Assembly (NCBI GenBank): GCA_013362555.1
Contig: JABFVX010000369.1
Span: 1 to 12,785 of the forward strand
Source of the DNA: Mycobacteriaceae bacterium
GTDB taxonomy: Bacteria > Actinomycetota > Actinomycetes > Mycobacteriales > Mycobacteriaceae
DNA: 12,785 nucleotides
Reading direction: 5' to 3'
A program made the position numbers and the translations under genes. The notes under the pieces are model-generated. The model searched no databases and was not told the DNA's origin. It saw only the letters and a program-made list of their open reading frames with translations. Shown in pieces: positions 1 through 6,327 of this stretch; position 1 is the stretch's first letter; each line of letters begins with the position of its first letter.

Positions 1-461
1 TCGCAGGGCACCTCGACCAGTTCGGTGCGCATCAGCCGGGCGTTCTTGCGGATCGAATTGTGCGCTCCCGCACTGCAGTAGATCTTCGCGTCGGGCAGCA
101 TCGCACAGCCGCGGTCCAGGCCGAACTGGTTGGCCTCGCTGCCGCCGGAGGTCACGTATCCGTAGACGTCGTCGGGATCACCGTTGGCAAGTCGGGTCAT
201 GAACTCCACCACGGCGCGCTCCATGGCCTTGGAGCTGACGGCGGATTTCTCGTCGCTGTGCGGATCGCCGACGTTGTTCGCGAAAACGTCGAGCAGCCCG
301 GCGAATCGGCCGAACGCGAAATCGAGGTTCGCCGGAAAACCCAGCACGTATGGTTCTTCGGCGCGCATCTCGGCGATGAAGGTGTCGACCAGCCACGCGG
401 CATCGTCACCGTCCCAACCAACCCAATTGATGCCATACCGGTCGGACGCTAGGTTGTCCAT
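1..461 (-). CDS. PLP-dependent (group II) decarboxylase, histidine-decarboxylase-like, partial
   Basis: The 153 N-terminal residues are visible and the gene runs off the left edge. The reading frame resembles bacterial PLP-dependent histidine decarboxylases. A GYVTSGGSEANQFGL block lies at about residues 101-115, matching the family's GYVTNGGTEGN segment that contacts the cofactor phosphate. It is followed by YCSAGAHNSIRK (128-139), whose His134 sits where the family has the histidine that stacks on the PLP ring. An earlier segment, VLGFPANLDF, matches the family's IGYPESADF region. The enzyme would decarboxylate an amino acid, possibly histidine, in the cytoplasm. The catalytic lysine lies beyond the window, so substrate and integrity cannot be judged. 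The ATG at 461 is directly preceded in frame by TGA, so the start cannot lie further upstream. The ribosome-binding site is weak. Other group II decarboxylases are alternatives. Confidence 0.85.
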   Translation of the reverse strand, partial: MDNLASDRYGINWVGWDGDDAAWLVDTFIAEMRAEEPYVLGFPANLDFAFGRFAGLLDVFANNVGDPHSDEKSAVSSKAMERAVVEFMTRLANGDPDDVYGYVTSGGSEANQFGLDRGCAMLPDAKIYCSAGAHNSIRKNARLMRTELVEVPC

Positions 462-564
462 TCACACCACCGCCAATGCGAACTCTGCACAACGACCTCA
501 ACGAGGCCACTGTTCTCTGATACCTCTGAATAGACACGCCGTCAGTCGAAAAATGGGCGGCTCG

Positions 565-906
565 CTATTCGGGCTCGAGCCCGGGCGAGTTGCCGCGCAA
601 TCCGGTCGTGGCTGAATTCAGCCACGTTCGAACGTCGGGCCGGTGGCGTGCGGGCCTGCAGTCTGCCGTCGGTGTAAATGGGGTCGTCGTCGGGGGTATC
701 CGCAGCGGAAGGCGGTGGTGGGTGACGAACCGGGTGGCCATCTCGACTGGATCGCCATCGTCCGGACCGGCGATCACAGGGAAAGGCGGCTCGGCGCGAG
801 TCGGCCTCGCTGCCCACGCCGGGTCGGTGGCCAGGACACCGCCGACGCCGAAAAGTGGTCGGTCGACAACCGTGGCCTTGCCCACCCACCGCGGAGCTTG
901 TGTCAT
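565..906 (-). CDS. Doubtful small hypothetical protein, possibly frameshifted
   Basis: This is a 113-residue frame read towards the decarboxylase gene. I recognise no domain. The first 70 or so codons look more like coding sequence than the alternatives, with G/C-rich third positions and the segment EMATRFVTHHRLPLRIP. The C-terminal part is proline-, threonine- and arginine-rich and unconvincing. In the neighbouring minus-strand frame the same DNA reads DDDPIYTDGRL and continues to a stop at 542-544. One extra C in the five-C run (692-696, minus strand) would join the two halves into a 121-residue protein. The start ATG at 906 has no well-placed ribosome-binding site (AGGTAGG lies 12 bases upstream). 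It may be a small gene, a decayed gene or non-coding DNA. Nothing else was found in 462-564. Confidence 0.3.
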   Translation of the reverse strand: MTQAPRWVGKATVVDRPLFGVGGVLATDPAWAARPTRAEPPFPVIAGPDDGDPVEMATRFVTHHRLPLRIPPTTTPFTPTADCRPARHRPDVRTWLNSATTGLRGNSPGLEPE

Positions 907-926
907 GAAAGTGGATGACCTACCTT
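898..926 (+). promoter_or_regulatory. Predicted promoter of the SRPBCC gene, giving a leaderless mRNA
   Basis: TTGTGT (898-903) and TACCTT (921-926) are separated by 17 bases. The expected transcription start falls at about 933-934, on the ATG of the SRPBCC gene. No Shine-Dalgarno sequence precedes that ATG, so translation of a leaderless transcript is likely, as is common in actinobacteria. This is a prediction from sequence only. Confidence 0.5.
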
Positions 927-927
927 A

Positions 928-944
928 ACTTGCATGACGCAAGT
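928..944. promoter_or_regulatory. Inverted repeat, predicted HxlR operator over the start codon
   Basis: ACTTGCATGACGCAAGT is a perfect inverted repeat with 6-bp arms and a 5-bp spacer. It begins just after the predicted -10 and covers the ATG at 934, so a bound protein would block transcription start. A related copy lies in front of the nearby HxlR gene at 2021-2037, with 13 of 17 bases identical and the same 6-5-6 layout. Binding by the local HxlR protein is inferred. Confidence 0.6.
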
Positions 945-1446
945 AGATGGTGGGCAGAGCTACAGCACCACGTTTTCGGTGGAAGCGACCGCGCAGCAAG
1001 CATTCGAAGGCATCACCAACGTCCGCGGTTGGTGGTCACAAGCCGTCGAGGGCGTCACCGATCGGGTAGGCGAGGAATTCACCTACCGCTACCAAGACAT
1101 GCACCGCTGTACAGTCCGCGTCACCGAACTCGTACCCGGTCGCAAGGTGGTCTGGCACATCCTGGACAACTACTTCGATTTCACAGCCGACCAGTCCGAG
1201 TGGAAAGACACCCGGGTCGTCTTCGATATCACCGAACGAGACGGCGGCGCGGAGGTCGCCTTCACCCACGTCGGCCTGGTTCCGCAGTGTGAGTGCTACG
1301 ACATCTGCGCCAACGGCTGGGGTGGCTACCTCGAGGGAAGTCTGCGGAATCTGATCAATTCGGGTGTTGGCCAACCGAATCCGAAGGACGACGGGGACGT
1401 CGCCGCCCACCGGGACGCCGCCACGGCCGTAGGGGTCGACCGCTGA
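934..1446 (+). CDS. SRPBCC / AHSA1-like domain protein
   Basis: A 170-residue cytoplasmic protein resembling the SRPBCC superfamily (activator of Hsp90 ATPase homologue 1-like, START/Bet v1 fold). The opening YSTTFSVEATAQQAFEGITN, then a WW pair in VRGWWSQ, then a VTELVPGRKVVWHI strand and a final amphipathic helix (GWGGYLEGSLRNLI, about 129-142) follow the family's usual order. Such proteins have a hydrophobic cavity and often bind small hydrophobic ligands; no ligand can be inferred here. The last 25 or so residues are a polar tail beyond the usual domain. The ATG at 934 lies inside the inverted repeat 928-944, and no ribosome-binding site is visible, which suggests a leaderless mRNA. The gene faces the HxlR gene tail to tail with a 68-base gap. 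SRPBCC genes are often controlled by neighbouring HxlR or ArsR regulators. Confidence 0.88.
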   Translation: MTQVDGGQSYSTTFSVEATAQQAFEGITNVRGWWSQAVEGVTDRVGEEFTYRYQDMHRCTVRVTELVPGRKVVWHILDNYFDFTADQSEWKDTRVVFDITERDGGAEVAFTHVGLVPQCECYDICANGWGGYLEGSLRNLINSGVGQPNPKDDGDVAAHRDAATAVGVDR

Positions 1447-1514
1447 GCCATCTCGCCTACCGCGCGTGGAGGCAGGACATGATCGTCATCGACATGCCGA
1501 GGCGATGGCGGTGG

Positions 1515-2000
1515 TTACCCCGTCCGTCGTCGGCCGGCCAGGTACTCGGCGGGCATGCCGGGCCCGGGTTGCACGGTAACCTCGGCAATGTCCTGCACCG
1601 GCCCGCAGCCGGAACAGATCGTCTGCTGGGTGATCGGACCGCCGCACACGCTGTGCCGGTATAGAATTGGCGGTTCGCCGGGGGCGGCCCACCGGTCGCC
1701 CCACTCTGTGAGAGCTATGAGGGCGGGACCGAGTTCGCGCCCCTTCTCGGTCAGCACGTACTCATAGAGATCGGGCTGCCGGGCGTATCGGCGGCGTTCC
1801 ATGACTCCCGCCGCTACGAAACCATCGAGGCGAGTGCGCAGAATATTGGTCGCGATGCCGAGGTTGTGCTGGAAGTCGCTGTAGCGGGTCGTCCCAGCAA
1901 ACAGTGCGTCCCGGACGATCAGCAGACTCCACCGCTCACCGACCACCTCCAGCGCTCGCGCAATCGAGCACGCCTGGGATTCATAAGTCTTGCCGAGCAT
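1515..2000 (-). CDS. HxlR-family winged-helix transcriptional regulator
   Basis: A 161-residue regulator with the hallmark HxlR N-terminus, CSIARALEVVGERWSLLIVR (residues 11-30). Cys11 is at the position often used for redox or electrophile sensing in this family. The winged helix follows: TTRYSDFQHNLGIATNILRT (recognition region), then YEYVLTEKG (wing). The C-terminal part has CGGP and CSGCG clusters that could form a small metal-binding knuckle, seen in some relatives. The ATG at 2000 puts the conserved block at the usual distance from the N-terminus. No Shine-Dalgarno sequence is visible, and a -10 (TAAACT, 2012-2007) sits six bases upstream, so the mRNA may be leaderless. It probably represses itself and the convergent SRPBCC gene through related inverted repeats at 2021-2037 and 928-944. 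Confidence 0.92.
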   Translation of the reverse strand: MLGKTYESQACSIARALEVVGERWSLLIVRDALFAGTTRYSDFQHNLGIATNILRTRLDGFVAAGVMERRRYARQPDLYEYVLTEKGRELGPALIALTEWGDRWAAPGEPPILYRHSVCGGPITQQTICSGCGPVQDIAEVTVQPGPGMPAEYLAGRRRTG

Positions 2001-2006
2001 CGGACC

Positions 2007-2037
2007 AGTTTATCCACTGGGCTTGCATTAAGAAAGT
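2007..2037 (-). promoter_or_regulatory. HxlR gene promoter with degenerate operator
   Basis: On the minus strand TAAACT (2012-2007) is a good -10, ending six bases before the ATG at 2000. A weak -35 (TTTCTT, 2035-2030) is 17 bases away. GCTTGCATTAAGAAAGT (2021-2037, plus strand) covers the -35 and spacer. It is an imperfect 6-5-6 inverted repeat that matches the perfect repeat at 928-944 in 13 of 17 bases. The position suits negative autoregulation. Confidence 0.55.
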
Positions 2038-2337
2038 TAGCTGTTCCCGGTGTTTCACTGGGTCCGGCCAGACAGGTGGCCTCGGTGATCGCCAACGTCG
2101 GAACGGCCGATCGATGATCCAAGCCTCCTGCGCGGTGACTTGGGCTCGGGCAAGCACTCGCGTGATCCACGGTGATGCATTTTCGCAGGGAGAAGCGTTG
2201 ACAACACCCGTACCAGCTGCGCGGGACGCCGGCGCGGACTGCCTGGGCAGGATCGCGGCGTGCGGAGGTCGGCCAACGGCACAGTTTCGGCTGGAAACGG
2301 CATCTGTCGCACGAGATTCGCCGAAAGTGTGCGTTCT

Positions 2338-2364
2338 CCATACCTGTCTCGGCGTACGGTATGG
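2338..2364. repeat. Inverted repeat, 7-bp arms, upstream of the 181-residue gene
   Basis: CCATACC (2338-2344) and GGTATGG (2358-2364) are perfect complements with a 13-base spacer, 39 bases upstream of the candidate -10. It could be an operator or a chance repeat. Confidence 0.3.
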
Positions 2365-2402
2365 GGCTGTCGCCGCCGCCGAGCGCTGTCCTGTGCGACG
2401 GC

Positions 2403-2408
2403 TAGACT
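2403..2408 (+). promoter_or_regulatory. Candidate -10 element of the 181-residue gene
   Basis: TAGACT fits the actinobacterial TANNNT -10 pattern and would give a 5' leader of about 55 bases. No -35 is recognisable at 16-19 bases upstream, so support is modest. Confidence 0.35.
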
Positions 2409-2469
2409 GGCAAGCCGCACGACAACGCCGGTCGGCTTCGCCGGCATCGTCCTGCCGAGAAAGGCATCC

Positions 2470-3015
2470 ATGGTCAACGGGTTCGAGATCAACAAGCGCG
2501 GTATCGAGGAGATGAGCAAGGCCCTCGAGCGGGAGTTCGCCAAGCATCCCGTGCGCGTCCCGGTGCAGGTAACGGACGAAAAGGTGCTCGAGGCCCTCCC
2601 GCAAACCAACGTTCACAACTACCACGGGCCGGTCATTCACGGGGACGCGAACGGCGCGCAGCTCGCATGGGGAAATGCCACCGTGTCGCAGCGCCAAGAC
2701 AATACGACCGAGACCATCGCCCCAGGCTACGAGCGCCTGACGGAGGCCATCGTCGCGCTCATGCAGAAGTTGCCGGATCTCGGGCTCGATGCTGACATCC
2801 GAGCCGACGCAGAGGATTCAGCCAAGGAGATCCTCACCGAGACAACTGCCGACGAGCCCAACACGCGCAGCATTCGTCGCGCCCTCCACGTCCTGAAGGG
2901 CATTCTCGCGCCGCTCAGCGCCGGGATCACTGCCGGTGTCGAGGCGGCCGTCCGACCGGAAGTTCAGGAATGGGCCGCCAAGGCCATCGGCGAGCTGGGT
3001 CAGTTCGTGGCGTAG
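2470..3015 (+). CDS. Hypothetical protein, unknown function
   Basis: A 181-residue protein that I cannot assign. The N-terminal helix (about 1-25: NKRGIEEMSKALEREFAK) is followed by a short beta-type stretch, about 48-80. That stretch includes HGDANGAQLAWGNATVSQ, a Gly/Asn pattern reminiscent of the 'GDNN-Q-A-GNN-V-Q' linkers between helical domains in several phage, defence and effector-associated actinobacterial proteins. The rest is helical: a helix ending in LPDLGL (about 87-105), a second after DADI, and a third beginning RSIRRALHVLKGILAPL (133-149). No membrane segment or signal peptide is evident. The frame stays open upstream to 2260, but that extension is arginine-rich. The ATG at 2470 has a strong GAGAAAGG five bases upstream, so I start there. 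It converges on asnB with a 20-base gap. Confidence 0.75.
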   Translation: MVNGFEINKRGIEEMSKALEREFAKHPVRVPVQVTDEKVLEALPQTNVHNYHGPVIHGDANGAQLAWGNATVSQRQDNTTETIAPGYERLTEAIVALMQKLPDLGLDADIRADAEDSAKEILTETTADEPNTRSIRRALHVLKGILAPLSAGITAGVEAAVRPEVQEWAAKAIGELGQFVA

Positions 3016-3035
3016 GTCGAGGCCGGGCGTGTGTC

Positions 3036-4853
3036 TCAGTCAATCCGAACGTGCACCGCGCGCAGCCACATGTCGGTTTCCAGGACGTAGGCGACGCGGT
3101 TGAGATCGGTCCAGTCCGCAGCGGCGTGCTCGACGGCGCGATCGAGGATCGTGGTGATGGCGGATCGGTCGACGATCTGCCATATCGGAGCGTGCCGGTC
3201 GCCGACGACCGCGCGCGCGGCATCGTATTGCGCGCACTGGTAGGCGGCAGTCAGAGCCACCGGGTAGCCGCTCTTGCGCCGGTAGGCGATGTCGTGCGGC
3301 AGCAGGTCGGCCATGGCTGTCCGGAGGATGCCCTTCTCGATGCCGCCGTGGTTCTTCAACTGCCACGGCAGATTCCAGGCGTACTGCACCAGTTCGTGAT
3401 CGCAGAACGGGACCCGCGCCTCTACGCCTGCGGCCATGCTCATTCGGTCCACTCGGTGCAGGAGGTAGTCGAGATAGTAGGTGTAGGTGAGCCAGGAGAT
3501 CTCCCGCGCACGGCGGTCCTCGGAAGTGTCGGTCGACAGGTGGGGAATGTGTGCCCGGGCCGTCGCGTAGCTGTCGGCGGCGTAGTGACGGAACACGCTG
3601 CGCTCGGACAACTCCGGCCGCAGCAGCCCGACCGCCTGGGGGTAGGTCCCGTGCCAGGGGAAGGAATCGACCGGCGCTGATCGCCACCACGCATAGCCTG
3701 CGAAGGCCTCGTCGGCTCCCTCGCCGCCGACAACTACTGTGGCGCCGGTGTTTCTGATGTGGCGAAACAGCAGGTAGAGCGAGATGTTGGCCAGGCGGTG
3801 CATCGGTCGTCCCCAGACGTGCAGGGTGTAGTCCTGAGCCGCGAGGAGATCGTCGGTGCTCACAATGCAACTCGAGTGGTGGGATCCGATGTGGGCGGCA
3901 GCCTTAGCCGCCCACGGCGCGTCCCGGTCGACGTGCAGAGCCGAAGACGAGTAGTTGGCCCCTTCGCACGCGTAGTCGACGTCGTAGGTGGCGAGGTGCC
4001 TAGTGCCGCCGTGGTTCACAGCGATGGCGGCGACCGCGGTCGAGTCGACACCGCCCGAAAGCATCGCGCCCACTTGCACATCGGCCACCAACTGTCCGGC
4101 GACGGACGTCTGGAGCAGCTCGCGAAGGCGACGCGCCGTGGCGTCGACGCCCGCGAGGTGCGGCCTGGCCTCCAGCCGCCAATAGCATCGCGACACCGGG
4201 CCGGCCGGGCCGAATGTCATCACGTGTCCCGGCTCTACCTGACGGAAACCGTGCAGCACGCCAAGGCCTCGGTTCATCATCGGTGTCATACAGAACAATT
4301 CGGCCAACCCGACCTCGTCCAAAACGGGTTCGATAGCCGGATGCGCCAGTATGGCCTTCTCTTCGCTGCCGAACAGTATCCGGGCGCCGTCGTCGACGTA
4401 GAACAGCGGCTTGACCCCGAGCGGATCGCGCGCCAGCGTAAGCCGGTGTTCGTGCTCGTCCCACACCGCGAACGCGAACATGCCGGTAAAGCGGTCGACG
4501 CAGCGCTGACCCCACTCGGCGAATGCCTGCAACACCACCTCGGTGTCGGAGTTCGTCCGGAATATCCGCCCGCGCCCGCGCAGTATCGAACGCAGTTCAC
4601 GGTAGTTGTAGAGCTCACCGTTGTAGGTGATGGCCAGCCTGTGGCCGGGCTGGTTCCCGAGCGCCATCGGCTGTGTTCCGTTCGCGATGTCGATGATGGA
4701 CAGCCGTGCGTGGCCTAGTGCGGCGTGGCGGTCCTGCCAGAATCCTGACCCGTCGGGTCCGCGGTGCGCCAGCTGCTCTGTCATTCGCGTGACAGCGCTG
4801 TTGTCACTGTCCTGCAGGCCATCCCATGCCACGCAACCCGTAATGTCGCACAT
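3036..4853 (-). CDS. asnB: Asparagine synthase (glutamine-hydrolysing) family amidotransferase
   Basis: A 605-residue protein of the two-domain AsnB family, about the usual length. The N-terminal class II glutaminase has nucleophile Cys2 after Met removal, HRGPD (30-34), ARLSIID (49-55), YNGELYNY (77-84) and NSDTEV (101-106). The C-terminal synthetase has the ATP-pyrophosphatase loop SGGVDST (266-272) and GGEGADEAFAGY (376-387). It would move ammonia from glutamine onto an ATP-activated carboxylate, classically aspartate. Relatives amidate other carboxylates, for example LtsA acting on peptidoglycan precursors, and AsnB-like enzymes occur in natural-product clusters, so the substrate is open. 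Residue 3 is Asp (MCDITG) where Gly or Ser is common; all key catalytic residues seen are present. AGAAG precedes the ATG at 4853. The promoter lies inside a palindrome (4892-4924) shared with the neighbouring MarR/efflux genes. Confidence 0.9.
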   Translation of the reverse strand: MCDITGCVAWDGLQDSDNSAVTRMTEQLAHRGPDGSGFWQDRHAALGHARLSIIDIANGTQPMALGNQPGHRLAITYNGELYNYRELRSILRGRGRIFRTNSDTEVVLQAFAEWGQRCVDRFTGMFAFAVWDEHEHRLTLARDPLGVKPLFYVDDGARILFGSEEKAILAHPAIEPVLDEVGLAELFCMTPMMNRGLGVLHGFRQVEPGHVMTFGPAGPVSRCYWRLEARPHLAGVDATARRLRELLQTSVAGQLVADVQVGAMLSGGVDSTAVAAIAVNHGGTRHLATYDVDYACEGANYSSSALHVDRDAPWAAKAAAHIGSHHSSCIVSTDDLLAAQDYTLHVWGRPMHRLANISLYLLFRHIRNTGATVVVGGEGADEAFAGYAWWRSAPVDSFPWHGTYPQAVGLLRPELSERSVFRHYAADSYATARAHIPHLSTDTSEDRRAREISWLTYTYYLDYLLHRVDRMSMAAGVEARVPFCDHELVQYAWNLPWQLKNHGGIEKGILRTAMADLLPHDIAYRRKSGYPVALTAAYQCAQYDAARAVVGDRHAPIWQIVDRSAITTILDRAVEHAAADWTDLNRVAYVLETDMWLRAVHVRID

Positions 4854-4891
4854 GATCTTCTCGTTCTACTGGACAAGCGTCCGACTCAAGA

Positions 4892-4924
4892 TAGATTACA
4901 TGGAAATAGTATCTATGTACACTA
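4892..4924 (-). promoter_or_regulatory. Promoter and predicted MarR operator of asnB (site A)
   Basis: TAGATTACATGGA (4892-4904), a 7-base spacer and TCTATGTACACTA (4912-4924) form an imperfect palindrome, with 10 of 13 arm positions paired. The layout is the same as the sites at 5733-5765 and 6851-6883. On the minus strand TGTACA (4921-4916) and TAATCT (4898-4893) are 17 bases apart. They would start transcription near 4886, giving a leader of about 33 bases. The A/T-richness stands out from the surroundings. Confidence 0.7.
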
Positions 4925-4990
4925 GCTGCGCGTGGTAGTTGTGTGGTCCCGCGTGGAGTTCAGGTGCGAGGTGGAAAGGTGAACCGGCAG

Positions 4991-5005
4991 GTCGTCATTG
5001 ACGAC
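4991..5005. repeat. Short palindrome downstream of the lipoprotein gene
   Basis: GTCGTCATTGACGAC has perfect 7-bp arms around one base. The loop is too short for an RNA hairpin, so it would act only as a DNA site, if at all. It lies in the 164-base gap between site A and the lipoprotein stop, where no gene is seen. Confidence 0.3.
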
Positions 5006-5088
5006 GAAAGCGCCTGGTGGTGATCCATGCCGACGAAACCCTCACGTGGGGTCACGTCCGCTGTCGCACCGATCCGGGCGCGGCGTGG

Positions 5089-5658
5089 TCACCGCGTGCC
5101 TCGCAGTGTGTGCGCTTTGTCGATGGCGCTGCGCAGGACGCGGTGTGCCGTTTGCAGATCGGACTCGCTGATGTCGGCGAAGATCTTGGACGTGATGGGT
5201 GCGACCCGGTCCGCGAGGGTCTTATTGAGTTGCGCGCCTGCGTCGGTCACGGCGAGCGCGCCCGCGCCGGGATCGGTGACCAGGCCGCGTTGAACCAAAC
5301 CATTGACCAGTGCGACTGCGGCGGTCTTGTCGAGTTTCAGTTGTCTTTGCTGAGTGAGGAATTCGTAGAAGCCATTCGGCTGCGCCTGTGGTCCGCGGGC
5401 GCCGAGCGCCTTCAGGACCACATACTCGGTGGTGTTCACTCCGGAGCCGGCGATCGAGTCCTCGAGAATCAGTTCCAGGCTGCCTTGCGCTTCCCCGATG
5501 TCTTGTCCGGTGAGCGTCTTCCCCTGGCCGGGCGGCTGCTGAGCCTGCGCCGTGGTCGGCTGGGCGCTGTTGTCGTCGGCCGTCGCGCTGTCGGTCGAGC
5601 ACGCCGCCGTGGTGACGAGCAGCAGCGCCGCGAGAGCGGCGGTTTTGTGGTTCTTCAT
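5089..5658 (-). CDS. Lipoprotein with a MarR-like winged-helix domain
   Basis: A 189-residue protein. It begins with a short positive stretch (MKNHK), a hydrophobic run and the lipobox TAAC (17-20), so it should be exported and lipid-anchored at Cys20. A Ser/Thr/Gln/Pro-rich linker covers about 21-55. The rest (about 56-186) reads like a MarR-family chain: an opening helix (GSLELILEDSIAG), NTTEYVVLKALGA, a helix pair ending in LVNGLVQRGLV, a wing-like TDPGAGALAVTDAGAQL, and closing helices with ISESDLQTAHRVLRSAID. That closing part closely resembles MSEADRNAAYHVVRTIERAD in the MarR-like protein at 8428-8859. MarR proteins normally act on DNA in the cytoplasm, so export is odd and suggests a ligand-sensing or binding role. 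GGAAGGAA lies seven bases before the ATG at 5658. Upstream in-frame starts at 5724 and beyond would bury the signal peptide. Confidence 0.8.
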   Translation of the reverse strand: MKNHKTAALAALLLVTTAACSTDSATADDNSAQPTTAQAQQPPGQGKTLTGQDIGEAQGSLELILEDSIAGSGVNTTEYVVLKALGARGPQAQPNGFYEFLTQQRQLKLDKTAAVALVNGLVQRGLVTDPGAGALAVTDAGAQLNKTLADRVAPITSKIFADISESDLQTAHRVLRSAIDKAHTLRGTR

Positions 5659-5729
5659 GAGATCGATTCCTTCCGTAATTCCGCGTCGAAGCGGGTTCGC
5701 GTCGCGTGGCGGGAGGGGCGCCACTCATC

Positions 5730-5768
5730 CAATAGAGTACAAGTACATTATATACATGGCAACTATTG
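5730..5768. promoter_or_regulatory. Lipoprotein promoter and predicted MarR operator (site B)
   Basis: This is the divergent region between the lipoprotein and marR genes. TAGAGTACAAGTA (5733-5745), a 7-base spacer and TACATGGCAACTA (5753-5765) repeat the 13-7-13 layout of sites A and C, with weaker symmetry. The outer CAATAG/CTATTG is a perfect match. On the minus strand TTGCCA (5762-5757) and TACTCT (5739-5734) are 17 bases apart, a good promoter for the lipoprotein. The plus-strand equivalents (AGTACA and GCAACT) are weak. Confidence 0.6.
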
Positions 5769-5850
5769 TGGCTGGTTCGACCGATTTCGCTTTGCCTCGG
5801 CGGCGCCCCGGCTCGGCCGTCGACGGCTTACGCCCAGGTACGCTGACAAT

Positions 5851-6327
5851 GTGGAGCGGCTGCAGCGTGAAATGAACAACAATGTCGGCCATCTGGTGTG
5901 GAGATTGTCCATGGAATGGCGCGCCGCGATGGACCGCACGCTTGCGCCGCACGGCCTGACGCAGGCGCAGTATTTGGTGCTGGCCCCGCTGTACGGTTTG
6001 ACGCAAAGCGGAATGCGACCGAGTCAGCGGGAGTTGGGCGACGTCACCGGCCTGGACGCCGTCTACGTGTCGAAGCTGGTGCGCGCCTTGGAGCGGGCCG
6101 GTTTCGTGGCTCGGACGCCCAAGCCGACCGACCCGCGCGCGGTGGAACTCACGCTGACGGAGTCCGGAAAGGCGGTATTCGGAAAAGCTGTGGCAGACGT
6201 CCGTGAATTGAGGGAGAGAATGATGGCGCCGGTCGGCGGCATCGACGGCGCGCAATCGGCCGAGCTCGCCGCGACATTGCGGGCGCTGCTGGCCGAAAGT
6301 CTCAAGCCGGCTCCGCCCCCGAAATAG
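5851..6327 (+). CDS. MarR-family transcriptional regulator
   Basis: A 158-residue canonical MarR protein. Dimerisation helix NVGHLVWRLSMEWRAAMDRT is at residues 11-30, then LTQAQYLVLAPLYGL (36-50). The winged helix follows: PSQRELGDVTGLDAVYVSKL (57-76, with the recognition helix at its end) and the wing PTDPRAVELTLTESG (92-106). A C-terminal dimerisation helix closes the protein. It should bind palindromic DNA as a dimer and respond to a small ligand. The start is uncertain. GTG at 5851 keeps the ERLQRE helix that relatives usually have; ATG at 5872 is the alternative (151 residues). Neither has a strong ribosome-binding site. The gene diverges from the lipoprotein gene, and its end overlaps the convergent membrane-protein gene by 26 bases. 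It is the best candidate to bind sites A, B and C. Confidence 0.9.
   Translation: MERLQREMNNNVGHLVWRLSMEWRAAMDRTLAPHGLTQAQYLVLAPLYGLTQSGMRPSQRELGDVTGLDAVYVSKLVRALERAGFVARTPKPTDPRAVELTLTESGKAVFGKAVADVRELRERMMAPVGGIDGAQSAELAATLRALLAESLKPAPPPK

Larger units (their letters stand above)
2038..2469. other. Gene-free interval between HxlR and the 181-residue gene
   Basis: I see no convincing protein in these 432 bases. The frames crossing it are arginine- and serine-rich shadows. It contains an inverted repeat CCATACC...GGTATGG (2338-2344 and 2358-2364, 13-base spacer) and a possible -10 (TAGACT, 2403-2408). GAGAAAGG at 2457-2464 is the ribosome-binding site of the next gene. No tRNA or transposon end was recognised. 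Confidence 0.5.

Noticed and set aside
2198..2203. TTGACA, a perfect -35 hexamer
   Set aside because: Only GC-rich sequence lies 16-19 bases downstream, with no -10-like hexamer, and no gene begins nearby.
2260..2469. Upstream extension of the 181-residue protein
   Set aside because: The extension is arginine- and serine-rich and has no ribosome-binding site. ATG 2470 has GAGAAAGG at five bases.
5659..5728. Upstream starts for the lipoprotein (5724, 5728)
   Set aside because: They would place a polar, arginine-rich stretch before the signal peptide. ATG 5658 has GGAAGGAA and an immediate signal sequence. The 5728 frame is a different, shadow frame.
5017..6327. Long plus-strand frame of 436 codons ending as the MarR protein
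   Set aside because: Its first two thirds run antisense to the lipoprotein gene and through the divergent promoter region. Only the part from about 5851 matches the MarR family.
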